A stretch of 64,000 nucleotides of DNA from Hyphomonadaceae bacterium. Lineage in GTDB: Bacteria > Pseudomonadota > Alphaproteobacteria > Caulobacterales > Aquidulcibacteraceae. Position numbers and translations under genes: made by a program. The stretch is from assembly GCA_022841905.1 (NCBI GenBank), contig JALHQO010000006.1, positions 1-64,000 of the forward strand, given 5' to 3'. Of this stretch, positions 7,882-17,274 are shown in pieces; the stretch's first letter is position 1, and every line of letters starts with the position of its first letter. Under the pieces are notes generated by a model. It was not told where the DNA came from, did not search any database, and saw only the letters and a program-made list of their open reading frames with translations.

Positions 7882-8762
7882 CGCGCGTTGCGTTCGGCTT
7901 GGCGCAACAACTCGCCTGCGCGGACGCCGACGTATTTTTGCGGATTGGAAGGCGGCGTGAGGTTTTGCTCGCGCTCCCAGCGTTCGATCAGCGTTTTGGC
8001 GGAGTCGAAAGCGCTCAGCAGCGAGCCGCCATTGCGGACGCCTTGATTGAATAAGGCGTCGCCGAAGAACGTCCATTCGCGTTGCGGCAAGCAGCCAAAC
8101 GAGGTGCGGTCGTGCGCGGCAGCGGTCAGCACGATCGTGTTGTCATCCGCCAAAGGTGCAATGAAGGCGCCGGAATAGCAGGATGAAACGATGACCACGC
8201 GGTTGCGTATGCCTGCCGAGACAAGCATGTCGCGCAGATGCGTGGGGCGCATCGCGGCGGTCATGCGATTGTGCTCGCGCATCGCGATCGAGCCGTCGGC
8301 GGCGCCGTGGGAGGTCATGAAGATGACGACTAGGTCTTCGTTCGGGTCGATCAGCGATCCGACGCGGCCGATGGCGGCGGAGAGATTATCGGCTGTCGCG
8401 GCGGGATACGCGCGCGCGCCTTGGCCGCCCGCACTCAACACGATTGAGCGGCCGTCGACGCCGAGGTGATCGCGCATCAAGGCTTCGGCTTGCGTCGCTT
8501 CGCGTTCGAATACCGGATCGCCCCAGAGCGAGGCGGTGATCATGTAGACGTCGAGCTGGCCTGGCCGCTGCGGCTCGAGATTGTCGAGCGCATCGCCCAT
8601 CAGCCGCGCCAGGGCCGATGCTTCCGCCGGCGGGCGAACGAGTTCCATTGTGCCGAGCTGGCCGTTGAACGGATCGCGCTGCGGCATTGGCTGCTGCTGG
8701 GCCGAACCTGGTCCCGCCGCCAAAACCCACACCGCCGCGATCAGAATCCAAGCTCGCTTCAT
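7878..8762 (-). CDS. Secreted C13-family (legumain-like) cysteine peptidase
   Basis: A 294-residue protein with a cleavable signal peptide (about residues 1-21, ending AAGPGSA-QQ). The caspase-like fold is indicated by a hydrophobic strand ending in TSHG (His152) and a second strand ending in SSCYSG (Cys195), the C13/legumain catalytic dyad. TFFGDALFNQG further on matches the family's substrate-side region. It should act in the periplasm. It is divergent from the DUF3754 membrane protein across a 110-base gap and converges with the Lrp gene. The substrate is unknown. Confidence 0.82.
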   Translation of the reverse strand: MKRAWILIAAVWVLAAGPGSAQQQPMPQRDPFNGQLGTMELVRPPAEASALARLMGDALDNLEPQRPGQLDVYMITASLWGDPVFEREATQAEALMRDHLGVDGRSIVLSAGGQGARAYPAATADNLSAAIGRVGSLIDPNEDLVVIFMTSHGAADGSIAMREHNRMTAAMRPTHLRDMLVSAGIRNRVVIVSSCYSGAFIAPLADDNTIVLTAAAHDRTSFGCLPQREWTFFGDALFNQGVRNGGSLLSAFDSAKTLIERWEREQNLTPPSNPQKYVGVRAGELLRQAERNAR

Positions 8763-8872
8763 CAGCGCCCCTCAAGCCACCTGTTGCAGCGGAACAATTC
8801 CAGGCTGCGTCGCCGCCCGCAAGCCCGCAACCGCATAGCCGCCGCGCCTCGGCTGGGGTAGCACATGGGCCC

Positions 8873-10141
8873 ATGTCTGAGGGGACCGCACCGTCCGGGC
8901 GAACCGACGGATTCATCGCCGCACGTAAGGGCGAATTGGGTCGGGCCATAGCGGCTGAACCTGGCTTGCCGCCAGGGGATGGCGCCGCGATGCCGGCGCT
9001 GTTCGAACTCTATGGCGCATTGCTGCACCATGACGCTCATGCGCGCCTCGAGGCGCTGAAGGCGCTCTACGATCCGCTCGATCCCGACGCGCCGCCATCG
9101 CGCCGTAATGTCAGCGCCGCCGCCTTCGAGGCGTTCGAGACGGCGCTGACGCAATCTCTGACCAACGCCAATTTCACCGAGATCGATCCGGACTCTGTGC
9201 AAACGCGCGAGACAACGAAGCTCCTGACCGGTCTCGCCATCAAGCCTTCAGCCGCCGGCATTCGCCGCATTCGCTATTTCGCGCGCGGCGCGCGCCCTGA
9301 ACAGATCGTACGCAAGACTTGGTTCGGGCTGCGCCAACGCGTCATCGAAGCGCAAGTGATGAGCGACGTCATCGTGCTGGTCGGCTTCAAGGCGGAAGAC
9401 GAAATCCAGCGCGACGAGCGCCGTGGTTTTGCGCGCATGCGCCGGGGCGTCCGCCCGGGCGCGGCGCTGGTGAAGCACTTTCGCAATGTCGCCAATGCCG
9501 AGCTGGTAACGCTGCATCCGGGCGCTAGGCCAAGCATGTTGCGGCGCGACCAGTTCTTTCTGGCAGCACCAGCGATTGCCACAGGCGTGCCGGTGCTGCT
9601 CAATCTCTGGCCTGCGCTGACGGTGATCTTCGCGGTGCTGGCGGCGTATTTCGGTGCGCAGGGCGCGATCGAGGATGACGAACTAAAACGCGCTTTGGCG
9701 GCGGTGTCTGGCCTAGTGGCGGTCGGCGCCTTCGTGATGCGCCAGCGGCTGAAATACGAAGCGCAGACGTTGCGCTATCAGAAGCAACTTTCGGACACCG
9801 TCTACTTCCGCAATCTCGCGAATAACGCGGGCGTGCTTGATCTGTTGATCGGCGCGGGCGAGGAGCAGGACGTGAAGGAGGCGACCCTCGCTTACGGCAT
9901 CTTGCGTCGCTCTGACCATTCGCTCGCGAAAGGCGAGATCGACAATTTCGCAGAGGCTTTTCTGCGCGAACGCTTCGGGTTGGATATCGATTTCGAGATC
10001 CACGACGCGTTGGCGAAGCTTGAGCGGCTGGGCTTAGTGAATCGAAGCGGCGACGCTTATGTCGCGATCCCGCCGAACGAAGCTATCCTCAAGCTCGACG
10101 CGGCATGGGACGCCGTGTTCAATTTCTCGGCGCGGCGCTAG
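8873..10141 (+). CDS. TMEM143/DUF3754-family membrane protein
   Basis: A 422-residue protein starting at ATG 8873. The N-terminal two thirds are soluble; two hydrophobic segments follow at about residues 236-275 (FFLAAPAIATGVPVLLNLWP and LTVIFAVLAAYFGAQG) and a weaker one at about 285-300. The segment with YFARGARPEQIVRKTWFG and the C-terminal ETLRYQKQLSDTVYFRNLANN matches the DUF3754 (TMEM143) pattern. The biochemical role of this family is not known. The gene converges with the RND transporter and overlaps its stop by four bases. Confidence 0.78.
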   Translation: MSEGTAPSGRTDGFIAARKGELGRAIAAEPGLPPGDGAAMPALFELYGALLHHDAHARLEALKALYDPLDPDAPPSRRNVSAAAFEAFETALTQSLTNANFTEIDPDSVQTRETTKLLTGLAIKPSAAGIRRIRYFARGARPEQIVRKTWFGLRQRVIEAQVMSDVIVLVGFKAEDEIQRDERRGFARMRRGVRPGAALVKHFRNVANAELVTLHPGARPSMLRRDQFFLAAPAIATGVPVLLNLWPALTVIFAVLAAYFGAQGAIEDDELKRALAAVSGLVAVGAFVMRQRLKYEAQTLRYQKQLSDTVYFRNLANNAGVLDLLIGAGEEQDVKEATLAYGILRRSDHSLAKGEIDNFAEAFLRERFGLDIDFEIHDALAKLERLGLVNRSGDAYVAIPPNEAILKLDAAWDAVFNFSARR

Positions 10142-13100
10142 GCGGCGGCCTCTTCACGATCTTTCGGCGCCAGTAGCAGATACATGGACGGCGTCACGAT
10201 CCGCGCGATCAGCGTTGAGCTGATCAGTCCGCCGATCAGCACCATGGCGATGGGGGAGAAGAGCGGAGAATCTTCCAGCAGCAACGGCGTCATGCCGCCA
10301 ATGGCGGTGGCGCTCGTTAGCAGCACCGGTAGGAAGCGCACTTCGCCGGCGCGCTCGATGGCCTCGCGCAAAGGCACGCCCCGCTCGCGCAGCTGATTGG
10401 CGAACTCCACGAGCAGGATCGAGTTTTTGATCTCGATGCCGATCAGGGCGATGAAGCCGATCACCGCAGTAAACGAGAGCGCTTCGCCGCCGATCCACAG
10501 CGCGATCAACCCGCCCATAATCCCGAACGGAATTACGAACGCGACCACGGCCGTCACTGCGAAGGTACGGAATTCCAAGAGCAGCACCGCCATAATGCCG
10601 AAGATCGCGATCATGATGGCCGGCCCCAGGCCGCTGAAGCTGCGCTGCTGCGCTTCCGCTTCGCCGCCGAACGCCACGGCGTAACCAGGCGGCAGCGGCA
10701 GCGCTTCCAATCGCTCCGCGACATCTGCGGTGACGCCGCTGATGAGATAGCCCGGCCGCGTGTAGGCGCGCACCGTCACCGTGCGTTCGCGCTGCAGCCG
10801 GTCGATGGAAGCGGGTCCTGCCTCGAGGCGCGGCTCGGAGATTTCCGCCAGCGGCACAGCACCGCCTTGCCCATTCCAGACGAACAGTGAATCCAGCGCC
10901 GATACCGGCAACGCGTCTTCGCGCGGCGCGCGCAGCATGACGGGAAACGCATCACCCGCCGGGTCGCGGAATTGCGCCACGGGCAAGCCGCCGACGGCGA
11001 TGCGCAAGGTCTGATCGATCGCGCCAGCGGGCACGCCGCGCAGCGCCGCTTCCGCGTCGTTGATGTTGAGATCGAGATCAATCAGCCGCTCAGCCGCGGG
11101 GTTTGAAACGTCGCGCGTGCCTGGCGTCGCCAGAATGATGCGCTCCACTTCTGCAGAGATCTCGCCGATTGCCGCGAGATCAGGACCGCTCACACGCACG
11201 GCGATCGGCGCCTCGATCGGCGGGCCGTTGGTGAAGCGGCGTAGATTGATGCGCGCACCGGGATACTGATCGAGCTCAGCGCGAATTTCCTCGATCTTCG
11301 CCATGCCTTCCGTGCGATGCCATTCGCGGAAGCGCGCATAGACCTGGCCCAGGTTGGAAATCTGCTCGGGCGGAATCTCGTTGTAGTAGATTTGCGGATT
11401 GCCGCGGCCGCTATTGGAAAAGCGCCACTCGATCTCCGGATGGCGCGCGAGAACGCCGTCCACGAATTGCACCGCGCGGTCCGTCTCGCCCACTGATGCG
11501 CCTTGCGGTGTCTCGACATCGACCAGGAAGTACGGGCTGTCATTTTCCGGAAACAGGCTGAAGCCCAATTGCGGCACTAGGCCGAGCGAGAGGAAAAAGC
11601 CCATGAGCCCTGCGGCCACCGTCGCGCGCGGATGCGCCAGCGCGACGTGCAGGGCCGGGCGGTAAAGCGTGTGGATCGCGCCCATCACCGTATCCAGCAA
11701 TGGGTTCGACTTGCCGACCGATTGGCGCGGCAACATCTGGCTCGCCAGGAACGGAATGATCGTCAGCGCCACGAACAGCGACGCCGTGATCGTCGCCACC
11801 ACGGCAAGCGGCAGCGAGCGCACGAATGCGCCGGCGCCTTCGGGCAGCGCCATGATCGGCAGGAAGGCGAGCAGCAGCGTCGCTGTACAGCCGATCACCG
11901 CGATGTTGATCTCCTGCACGCCTGCGATCGCCGCTTCGCGCGGCTGCATGCCTTGCCGCAAATGGCGCGCGATGTTTTCGGTGACGACGATGCTGTCATC
12001 CACCAACAAGCCCAGCGCCAGCACGAAACCCGCGATCGAAAGCTGATTCAGCGAATAGCCCATCGCGTGCAGCACGACGACGCCGATAGCGAGCGAGAGC
12101 GGGATCGAGACCATCACCACAATCGACGCACGGAAGCCGAGCGGCAGCAGCGTCAGCAGCACGAGCAGAATGGCGATGGCGAAGTCGCGGCCCAAAGTGC
12201 CGAGGCGGTGGCTCACCGTCTCCGATTGGTCGAAGCCGCGATTGAGCGTGATGTTGTCGGGCAAGGTGGCTTCGAACGCGTCAATGCGCGCGCGAACGCC
12301 CTCAAGCACCGGGAAAATATCTTCTCCGAGCCGGGCGCGGGCGCTGATGAACACGGCGCGCTCGCCGTTGAAGCGGGTAATGTGCGGTCGCTGATCGTCG
12401 GCCCACGACACCTCCGCCACATCGCCGACCGTCACCAGCGAGCCGCCCTCGGCGCGCAGCGGAACGCGGCGGATTTCGTCCAAGCTGTCGAATGAGCCGG
12501 TGGCCTGCAGATTGAAGCGCCGCCCGTCCGCCTCGACCGCGCCGATCGGCGTGTCCACGCCCTCGCGCTGCAGCGCTTCCGCCACCGCCGTCAGCGGCAA
12601 ACGATAGGCGGCAAGACGTTCGATGTTGGCCGCGACGCGAACCTCCGCTGGCGGCGCGCCCCATACATCGGCTTGCTGAATGCCCGGCGCACGTTCGATC
12701 GAATCGCGCAGTGCTTTCGCGTACGCATCCATCTGCCGAAACGAGGCGTCGGGGCTGGTCAGCGCCAGCTGGACGACGCTGGTTACCGCCGGATTGAAGC
12801 GGCGTGAGCGGATGTCGATGATGCCGTCTGGTAAGCTGGGCCGGACGAGATTGACCTCGCGAATGACTTCGCCAAATTTCTCCTGCGGATCTACGCCCCA
12901 TTCGAACTCGACGTTCACAACCGCCAAGCCGGCGCGTGTTACCGAGCGGATGTCGCGGATGTCTTCGATGCTGTTGATGGCGTTTTCGAGCGGGATCGCG
13001 ACTAAGCGTTCCATTTGCTCCGCGTCAGCGCCGGGCAGAACGATGGTTGTGGAAACGCCCGGAAACTCTGTGATCGGGTCTTCCGATTTCGGGATCGCCA

Positions 13101-13191
13101 TCACCGCGCCTATGCCGAGCGCGATCAGCAGCAGGAAGAGAACGCCGGTGAACTGCCAACGATCGACGAAGAAGCGCGTGATCGCTTGCAT
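10138..13191 (-). CDS. RND-family efflux transporter, inner-membrane permease
   Basis: A 1017-residue proton-driven pump of the AcrB/HAE superfamily. It starts with a cytosolic stub and TM1 (GVLFLLLIALGIGAVMAIPK), followed by the two large periplasmic loops and two groups of transmembrane helices. GLLVDDSIVVTENIARHL in TM4 carries the conserved Asp pair of the proton relay, and GIEIKNSILLVEFANQLRER in TM10 is the matching family motif. The adaptor gene lies seven bases upstream, forming an adaptor-pump operon; no outer-membrane channel gene is in the window. The divergent TetR gene is a candidate regulator. Confidence 0.95.
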   Translation of the reverse strand: MQAITRFFVDRWQFTGVLFLLLIALGIGAVMAIPKSEDPITEFPGVSTTIVLPGADAEQMERLVAIPLENAINSIEDIRDIRSVTRAGLAVVNVEFEWGVDPQEKFGEVIREVNLVRPSLPDGIIDIRSRRFNPAVTSVVQLALTSPDASFRQMDAYAKALRDSIERAPGIQQADVWGAPPAEVRVAANIERLAAYRLPLTAVAEALQREGVDTPIGAVEADGRRFNLQATGSFDSLDEIRRVPLRAEGGSLVTVGDVAEVSWADDQRPHITRFNGERAVFISARARLGEDIFPVLEGVRARIDAFEATLPDNITLNRGFDQSETVSHRLGTLGRDFAIAILLVLLTLLPLGFRASIVVMVSIPLSLAIGVVVLHAMGYSLNQLSIAGFVLALGLLVDDSIVVTENIARHLRQGMQPREAAIAGVQEINIAVIGCTATLLLAFLPIMALPEGAGAFVRSLPLAVVATITASLFVALTIIPFLASQMLPRQSVGKSNPLLDTVMGAIHTLYRPALHVALAHPRATVAAGLMGFFLSLGLVPQLGFSLFPENDSPYFLVDVETPQGASVGETDRAVQFVDGVLARHPEIEWRFSNSGRGNPQIYYNEIPPEQISNLGQVYARFREWHRTEGMAKIEEIRAELDQYPGARINLRRFTNGPPIEAPIAVRVSGPDLAAIGEISAEVERIILATPGTRDVSNPAAERLIDLDLNINDAEAALRGVPAGAIDQTLRIAVGGLPVAQFRDPAGDAFPVMLRAPREDALPVSALDSLFVWNGQGGAVPLAEISEPRLEAGPASIDRLQRERTVTVRAYTRPGYLISGVTADVAERLEALPLPPGYAVAFGGEAEAQQRSFSGLGPAIMIAIFGIMAVLLLEFRTFAVTAVVAFVIPFGIMGGLIALWIGGEALSFTAVIGFIALIGIEIKNSILLVEFANQLRERGVPLREAIERAGEVRFLPVLLTSATAIGGMTPLLLEDSPLFSPIAMVLIGGLISSTLIARIVTPSMYLLLAPKDREEAAA

Positions 13192-13197
13192 GCGCGG

Positions 13198-14226
13198 TCA
13201 GCTGGCCGCTGCGACGCGTACAGGCTCGCCGTCGCGCACATAAGCTGCGCCAGCGGAGACCACGCGCTCGCCTGGATTGAGCCCTTCGACGATCAGCACG
13301 CCGTTCTGCGTCACGCCCGCCGTCCGCACCGAGCGCCGCCGCGCGACGCCTTCCGCGTCGATCACGAACACGACGCCTTGGTCAGCGCGCGCATCTAACA
13401 GCGCCAGCGCTGGCACGATGATGGCGTTCTCCGTCGCTGGTCCAGCCATGGCCGCGATCTCAACAATAGCGACCATGCCGCTGCGCAGGCCTTCGCTATT
13501 CGCGACTTCGATCTCAACTTCGAAGGCGCCCGTGCCGGAATCGCCTTGTCCGGCAATGCGCGAAACGCGGCCCTGGCGTGCTTCGCCGCCGAGGTCACTG
13601 ATCCGCACCAGAGCCGCATCGCCAACGCGCACACGCGCCGCCGAGCTCGACGCGACGGGCGCCCGTACGACGATGCCTGAACCCGTCTCGCCAAACGCCA
13701 CGATCGGCGTGCCAGCGGCAACCGATTGCGCCGGATCGACACGTCGACGCAGCACGATGCCGTCGGCCGGCGCCGTCAGCACCGAAGAATCGCGCGCGCG
13801 TTCTACCGCGAGCCGCGCATCCTCGAGCCGCGCTTCGCTGACGAAGCCGCGTTCGAACAATTCCTGCGTGCGCGCCAAATCGCGCTCTGCGTTGGCGCGT
13901 GCAAGCGCGGCTTCGTCCGCGTTGCTGCCGACACTGGTGCGCCGCAACGTCGCCAAGCGCTGCCCGCGTCGCACGACATCACCGGCGTCGACGTGCAACG
14001 TCGCCACCACGCCCGGCGCATTGAAGGAGAGATCGGCCTCGCGCTTGTAGCCAACGAGCCCGCTGGTCTGGACCGCGCCAGGCGCGGAGAGAGAGGCGGC
14101 TTCGACGACTTGAACCAGGGGTTGTTCTGTCGCTTGGCTGGGCTCGGCGTCGCCATTGGCCCCGCCGCAGCCCGCCAGCAGCAAGGCCAGCGCAAAAACG
14201 CCAACAAAATGAGCCTTCTGCCCCAT
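13198..14226 (-). CDS. RND efflux periplasmic adaptor subunit (membrane fusion protein), lipoprotein
   Basis: A 342-residue adaptor. A lipoprotein signal ends at LLLAGCGG (Cys about 20). A biotinyl-lipoyl-like half-motif (GVVATLHVDAGDVVRRGQRL), a short alpha hairpin (residues about 100-140) and the second half (SVLTAPADGIVLRRRVDPAQ) follow in the usual order, with beta-barrel and membrane-proximal domains. The hairpin is short, as in metal or small-molecule HlyD-type adaptors. It is the first gene of the operon with the RND pump, seven bases apart, and divergent from a TetR regulator. Confidence 0.92.
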   Translation of the reverse strand: MGQKAHFVGVFALALLLAGCGGANGDAEPSQATEQPLVQVVEAASLSAPGAVQTSGLVGYKREADLSFNAPGVVATLHVDAGDVVRRGQRLATLRRTSVGSNADEAALARANAERDLARTQELFERGFVSEARLEDARLAVERARDSSVLTAPADGIVLRRRVDPAQSVAAGTPIVAFGETGSGIVVRAPVASSSAARVRVGDAALVRISDLGGEARQGRVSRIAGQGDSGTGAFEVEIEVANSEGLRSGMVAIVEIAAMAGPATENAIIVPALALLDARADQGVVFVIDAEGVARRRSVRTAGVTQNGVLIVEGLNPGERVVSAGAAYVRDGEPVRVAAAS

Positions 14227-14391
14227 GGGACCCTCAATCGCCGTGAACGATATAGGAATTATTCAGCGATCACAATGCTCGGTGGAGCAATATTTTGTGT
14301 CAGCCGGAATACGCTGCGGTTGCCCACTCGGATCGCTCCCAAGCGACACCGTACTGGCACGCAAGGCCTTCAAGCCTGTAGCGTGGCGCCC

Positions 14392-14994
14392 ATGGCGCGC
14401 ACCAAGGCGGCAGAATACGACGAGAGGAAGCACGCCATCGTGGTGGCGGCGGCTTCGCTGTTTGCGTCCGAGGGTTTTGAAGGCGCGTCCGTGTCCGGCA
14501 TCGCCGAGCGCGGCAAGATCACCAAATCGCTGATCTATCACTACTACAAATCGAAGGAGGACATCCTCTACGACGTGATGATTAGCCACGTGCGCGATTT
14601 GGAGAACGCGGCGCACGAAGCCGTCGCCGAAAAAGATTGGTTGCCGGCGCGCAAACTGCGCGAACTCGCGCACCGCTTCATGGCGCTCTATGTCGGCGCC
14701 GCCGATCGTCACAAAGTGCTGCTCAACGATTTGAAGCGCCTACCGAAAGCGCGCCGTGCTGAAATCGTCGGCGTTCAACGCCGCTTGATCGAAACCGTGC
14801 AGAAGCTGCTGATCGAGATCGAGCCGTCGCTGAAGCACAAAGCCGGCAAGAGCTTTGCTGCCGCGATGTTATTCTTCGGCGCCATCAACTGGACCCACAC
14901 CTGGTTTGACCCCAAAGGCGCCGTCAGCGCCGGCGCGCTCGCGGAAATGGCTGTGGACTTGACGCTCGGCGGCATTGCCAAGGCGGCGGAATAG
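14392..14994 (+). CDS. TetR/AcrR-family transcriptional regulator
   Basis: A 200-residue protein with an N-terminal helix-turn-helix (IVVAAASLFASEGFEGASVS, GIAERGKITKSLIYHYYKSK), in which YHYYKSKEDIL is the TetR recognition-helix pattern, and a helical ligand domain. The start at 14392 begins directly before the HTH; longer upstream frames cross the divergent adaptor gene. Two targets are plausible: the divergent RND operon, or the paa genes downstream, since PaaR regulators of phenylacetate catabolism are also TetR-type and the paaA-paaG gap carries a palindrome. The sequence alone does not decide. Confidence 0.92.
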   Translation: MARTKAAEYDERKHAIVVAAASLFASEGFEGASVSGIAERGKITKSLIYHYYKSKEDILYDVMISHVRDLENAAHEAVAEKDWLPARKLRELAHRFMALYVGAADRHKVLLNDLKRLPKARRAEIVGVQRRLIETVQKLLIEIEPSLKHKAGKSFAAAMLFFGAINWTHTWFDPKGAVSAGALAEMAVDLTLGGIAKAAE

Positions 14995-14998
14995 GCCG

Positions 14999-15718
14999 CT
15001 ATCTAGGCTTCGCCCATTCCATCACCAAGAACCAAGGTGCGCGCCGATAGCGCTCTGCCTTAGGCTCCGGCGCGCCATGAATCGGTGCAGGCTCTTCGAA
15101 GTGCTTGAGCTGCAAGCCTTCGCCGATCAGCACCTGCATGTACGCCTGCAACGGCCGGTGGTGGTTGACGATCCGAATACCGCGCCATTCCGTCCAGAAT
15201 GCGCGCTCATCAAGATAATGGTCGACCGGATAGCAGAGAAGCTCACCACGCGCGTCGCGCAGCCAACCCGTCTCGGTCCCGGCTGTGTTGAATCCGTTAA
15301 GGCTGGCGATCAGCAGCGCGCCGCCTGGTTTCAACACGCGCGCCATCTCTGCGATGCCGGCGCGATAGTCGGGAATGTCGATCAGCGCGAGATAACTGAC
15401 GACGAGATCAAACGATGCGTCATCGAAAGGAAGCTGTTCGGCCGGCGCTTCGATATATGCGACTTGCGCCTCTGCTTCGCGCGCGTGTGCGATCAGCGCG
15501 GCCGTCGGATCAACGCCCGTCGCCGCAATCCCGTGCGCGCCCAGCATCCGGCAGAAGCGTCCTTCGCCGCATCCGACATCGAGGGCGTTCTTCGGCTTCA
15601 GCGCCAGCGCACGCGGCAACATTATCGGATCGAGCACATAGCGCCGGCCGAAATCGCCGTGTTCGCCCATGTCCGCGATCCATGCGGCCGCCGACGTTTC
15701 CCAACCGTTTTCAATCAT
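14999..15718 (-). CDS. Class I SAM-dependent methyltransferase (UbiE/Methyltransf_11 type)
   Basis: A 239-residue protein. ALDVGCGEGRFCRMLGAHG is SAM motif I, GVDPTAALI supplies the acidic end of beta 2, and FDLVVSYLALIDIPDYRAGI with EMARVLKPGGALLIAS are motifs II and III of the UbiE-like family. It lies three bases downstream of paaE on the same strand, so it may be the last gene of the paa transcript, but methylation is not a known step of phenylacetate breakdown. It converges with the TetR gene. Confidence 0.88.
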   Translation of the reverse strand: MIENGWETSAAAWIADMGEHGDFGRRYVLDPIMLPRALALKPKNALDVGCGEGRFCRMLGAHGIAATGVDPTAALIAHAREAEAQVAYIEAPAEQLPFDDASFDLVVSYLALIDIPDYRAGIAEMARVLKPGGALLIASLNGFNTAGTETGWLRDARGELLCYPVDHYLDERAFWTEWRGIRIVNHHRPLQAYMQVLIGEGLQLKHFEEPAPIHGAPEPKAERYRRAPWFLVMEWAKPR

Positions 15719-15721
15719 GAT

Positions 15722-16801
15722 TTAGGCGTCGTACGTCAGCGCCACGCCTTCTGTCACCGGCGTTGCTTGGCACGTCAGCACGTAGCCGTCGGCCAGCTCC
15801 TGCTCGGACAGCCCGTAATTCACTTTCATACTGACTTCGCCCGCCGTCACTTTGGCGCGACACGTGGCGCAGACGCCGCCTTTGCAGGCAAACGGCGCGG
15901 GCAGGCCGGCGGCGCGGACATTGTCGAGGATGGAGTGCTTGTCGGGGTCGAACGTGACGTTCATGCGGCGGCCATTGAGCGTCACGCTCATTTTGAGGCC
16001 CGCCGCTTTTTCTTCCAGCGCTCGCGCCGCCGCCGCTTGCGCAGCGGAGAGGGGCCCGGTGGTGAAGCGTTCGATCAGGATGCGCGATTTCTCGACGTTC
16101 TTGGCCAACAGCGCTGCTTCCGCCGCATCCATCATCGGCCCAGGCCCGCAAATGAAGAACGCGTCGACATGCTCCGGCTTCACCAAAGCCGTCAGCACAT
16201 GCTCTACCTTGTCGCGATCGAGGCGGCCATTGAAGAGATCGATCTCTTCTTCCTCGTCCTCCAAAAAATGAAACAGAGCGAGCCGGTCGAGATAGCGATC
16301 CTTCAGCGCCGCGATCTCCTCTAGGAACATCACGCCCATGGACGTGCGATTGCCGTAGAAGAGCGTGAAGCGCGAGCGCGGCTCCATCGCCAGCGCCGTT
16401 TTCATTAGCGACAGGATCGGCGTGATGCCAGAACCGCCCGCGAACGCCACGTATTCGCGACGCGCATCCGCATCGAAATTCCAGCAGAACGAGCCGTGCG
16501 GCGCAATCACGTCGAGTTCGTCGCCAGCCTCCAGCTCATCGTTGACCCAGCTCGAAAACGCGCCGCCAGCGATCTTCTTGACGCCAATCTTCAGCACGCC
16601 TTCGTTCGGCGAGACGCATACCGAATAGTTGCGCCGCACCTCTTCGCCGCCAATCTCGCGCCGGAAGGTGAGGTGTTGGCCTGCCTTGAACGTAAACGTC
16701 TCGCGCAAATGCTCGGGCAGATCGAAACGCACCGAGACCGCATCGGGCGTCTCGCGCTTCACTTCGGCCACGCGCAGCTTATGAAAATCGATGCTCGCCA
16801 T
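15722..16801 (-). CDS. paaE: Phenylacetyl-CoA epoxidase, reductase subunit PaaE
   Basis: A 359-residue electron-transfer protein that passes electrons from NADPH to the PaaA diiron centre. In order it has a ferredoxin-reductase FAD domain (RRNYSVCVSPNEG), an NAD(P) domain (VAFAGGSGITPILSLM, FICGPGPMMDAAE) and a C-terminal plant-type 2Fe-2S domain with CKGGVCATC and a later Cys in VLTCQATP. The start at 16801 (MASIDFHKLRV) is supported by the one-base overlap with the paaD stop; upstream in-frame codons belong to paaD in another frame. It is the last subunit of the paaABCDE operon. Confidence 0.95.
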   Translation of the reverse strand: MASIDFHKLRVAEVKRETPDAVSVRFDLPEHLRETFTFKAGQHLTFRREIGGEEVRRNYSVCVSPNEGVLKIGVKKIAGGAFSSWVNDELEAGDELDVIAPHGSFCWNFDADARREYVAFAGGSGITPILSLMKTALAMEPRSRFTLFYGNRTSMGVMFLEEIAALKDRYLDRLALFHFLEDEEEEIDLFNGRLDRDKVEHVLTALVKPEHVDAFFICGPGPMMDAAEAALLAKNVEKSRILIERFTTGPLSAAQAAAARALEEKAAGLKMSVTLNGRRMNVTFDPDKHSILDNVRAAGLPAPFACKGGVCATCRAKVTAGEVSMKVNYGLSEQELADGYVLTCQATPVTEGVALTYDA

Positions 16802-17274
16802 CAGTGACACTTGAACCAGTCGAATGGCTCCAGGCACGCCTTGCAGCGCCATAGCGCTTTGCAGGGTGTCGAGCCGAAGCGCGAAATTTCTTCGGTGTTG
16901 GATGAACCGCAGCGCGGGCACTCCGCCCCTTGCACGTTCTTCAACGCCGATGCAGCAGCGCCTTTCGGTGGCGGCGCGATGCCGTACGCGCGCAGCTTCT
17001 CGCGTCCTTCGTCGCTGATCCAATCGGTCGACCAAGGCGGGGAGAGCGTCGTCTCAATCGCAACATGCGCGAAGCCGCCGTCATCGAGCGCTTTGCGGAT
17101 CATCTGCTCGATCGCGAGCGTCGCCGGGCAGCCGGTGTAAGTCGGTGTGATGACGACGCGCTCTGCGCTGACCTCGCGGATGATGCCGAGATCGAGCACG
17201 GAGACCGCTGGGATTTCGGGGTCGGGGACGCTGGCGAGTATTTGAAAGAGTTGATCGAAGATCTCATCCGTCAT
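16801..17274 (-). CDS. paaD: Phenylacetyl-CoA epoxidase assembly protein PaaD (MIP18/SufT-like)
   Basis: A 157-residue protein thought to help iron-sulfur or diiron cofactor assembly of the PaaABCE complex. The N-terminal MIP18/DUF59 domain has SVPDPEIPAVSVLDLGIIRE and ITPTYTGCPATLAIE with the conserved Cys. The C-terminal zinc-ribbon-like part has CPRCGSSNT and CKACLEPF. Oddly, its ATG start lies inside the end of a ~102-bp palindromic element (17269-17370) and lacks a recognisable Shine-Dalgarno sequence, whereas the other paa genes here are tightly coupled. Translation may therefore be weak or may use a different mechanism. Confidence 0.93.
   Translation of the reverse strand: MTDEIFDQLFQILASVPDPEIPAVSVLDLGIIREVSAERVVITPTYTGCPATLAIEQMIRKALDDGGFAHVAIETTLSPPWSTDWISDEGREKLRAYGIAPPPKGAAASALKNVQGAECPRCGSSNTEEISRFGSTPCKALWRCKACLEPFDWFKCH

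Noticed and set aside
8687-8872. An extended start for the DUF3754 gene overlapping the C13 peptidase gene
   Set aside because: The extra 62 residues are Pro/Ser-rich antisense translation of a signal peptide region; ATG 8873 fits better.
11632-12495. Long open frame opposite the RND permease (287 codons), and similar long frames opposite other genes (38506-39465, 53849-54571, 56251-57390)
   Set aside because: These are antisense to well-supported genes in very GC-rich DNA, where stop codons are rare; their translations are Arg/His/Ala-rich and match no family.
13726-14391. A long upstream extension of the TetR gene
   Set aside because: It runs antisense through the adaptor gene and has no ribosome binding site; TetR homology begins right after the ATG at 14392.
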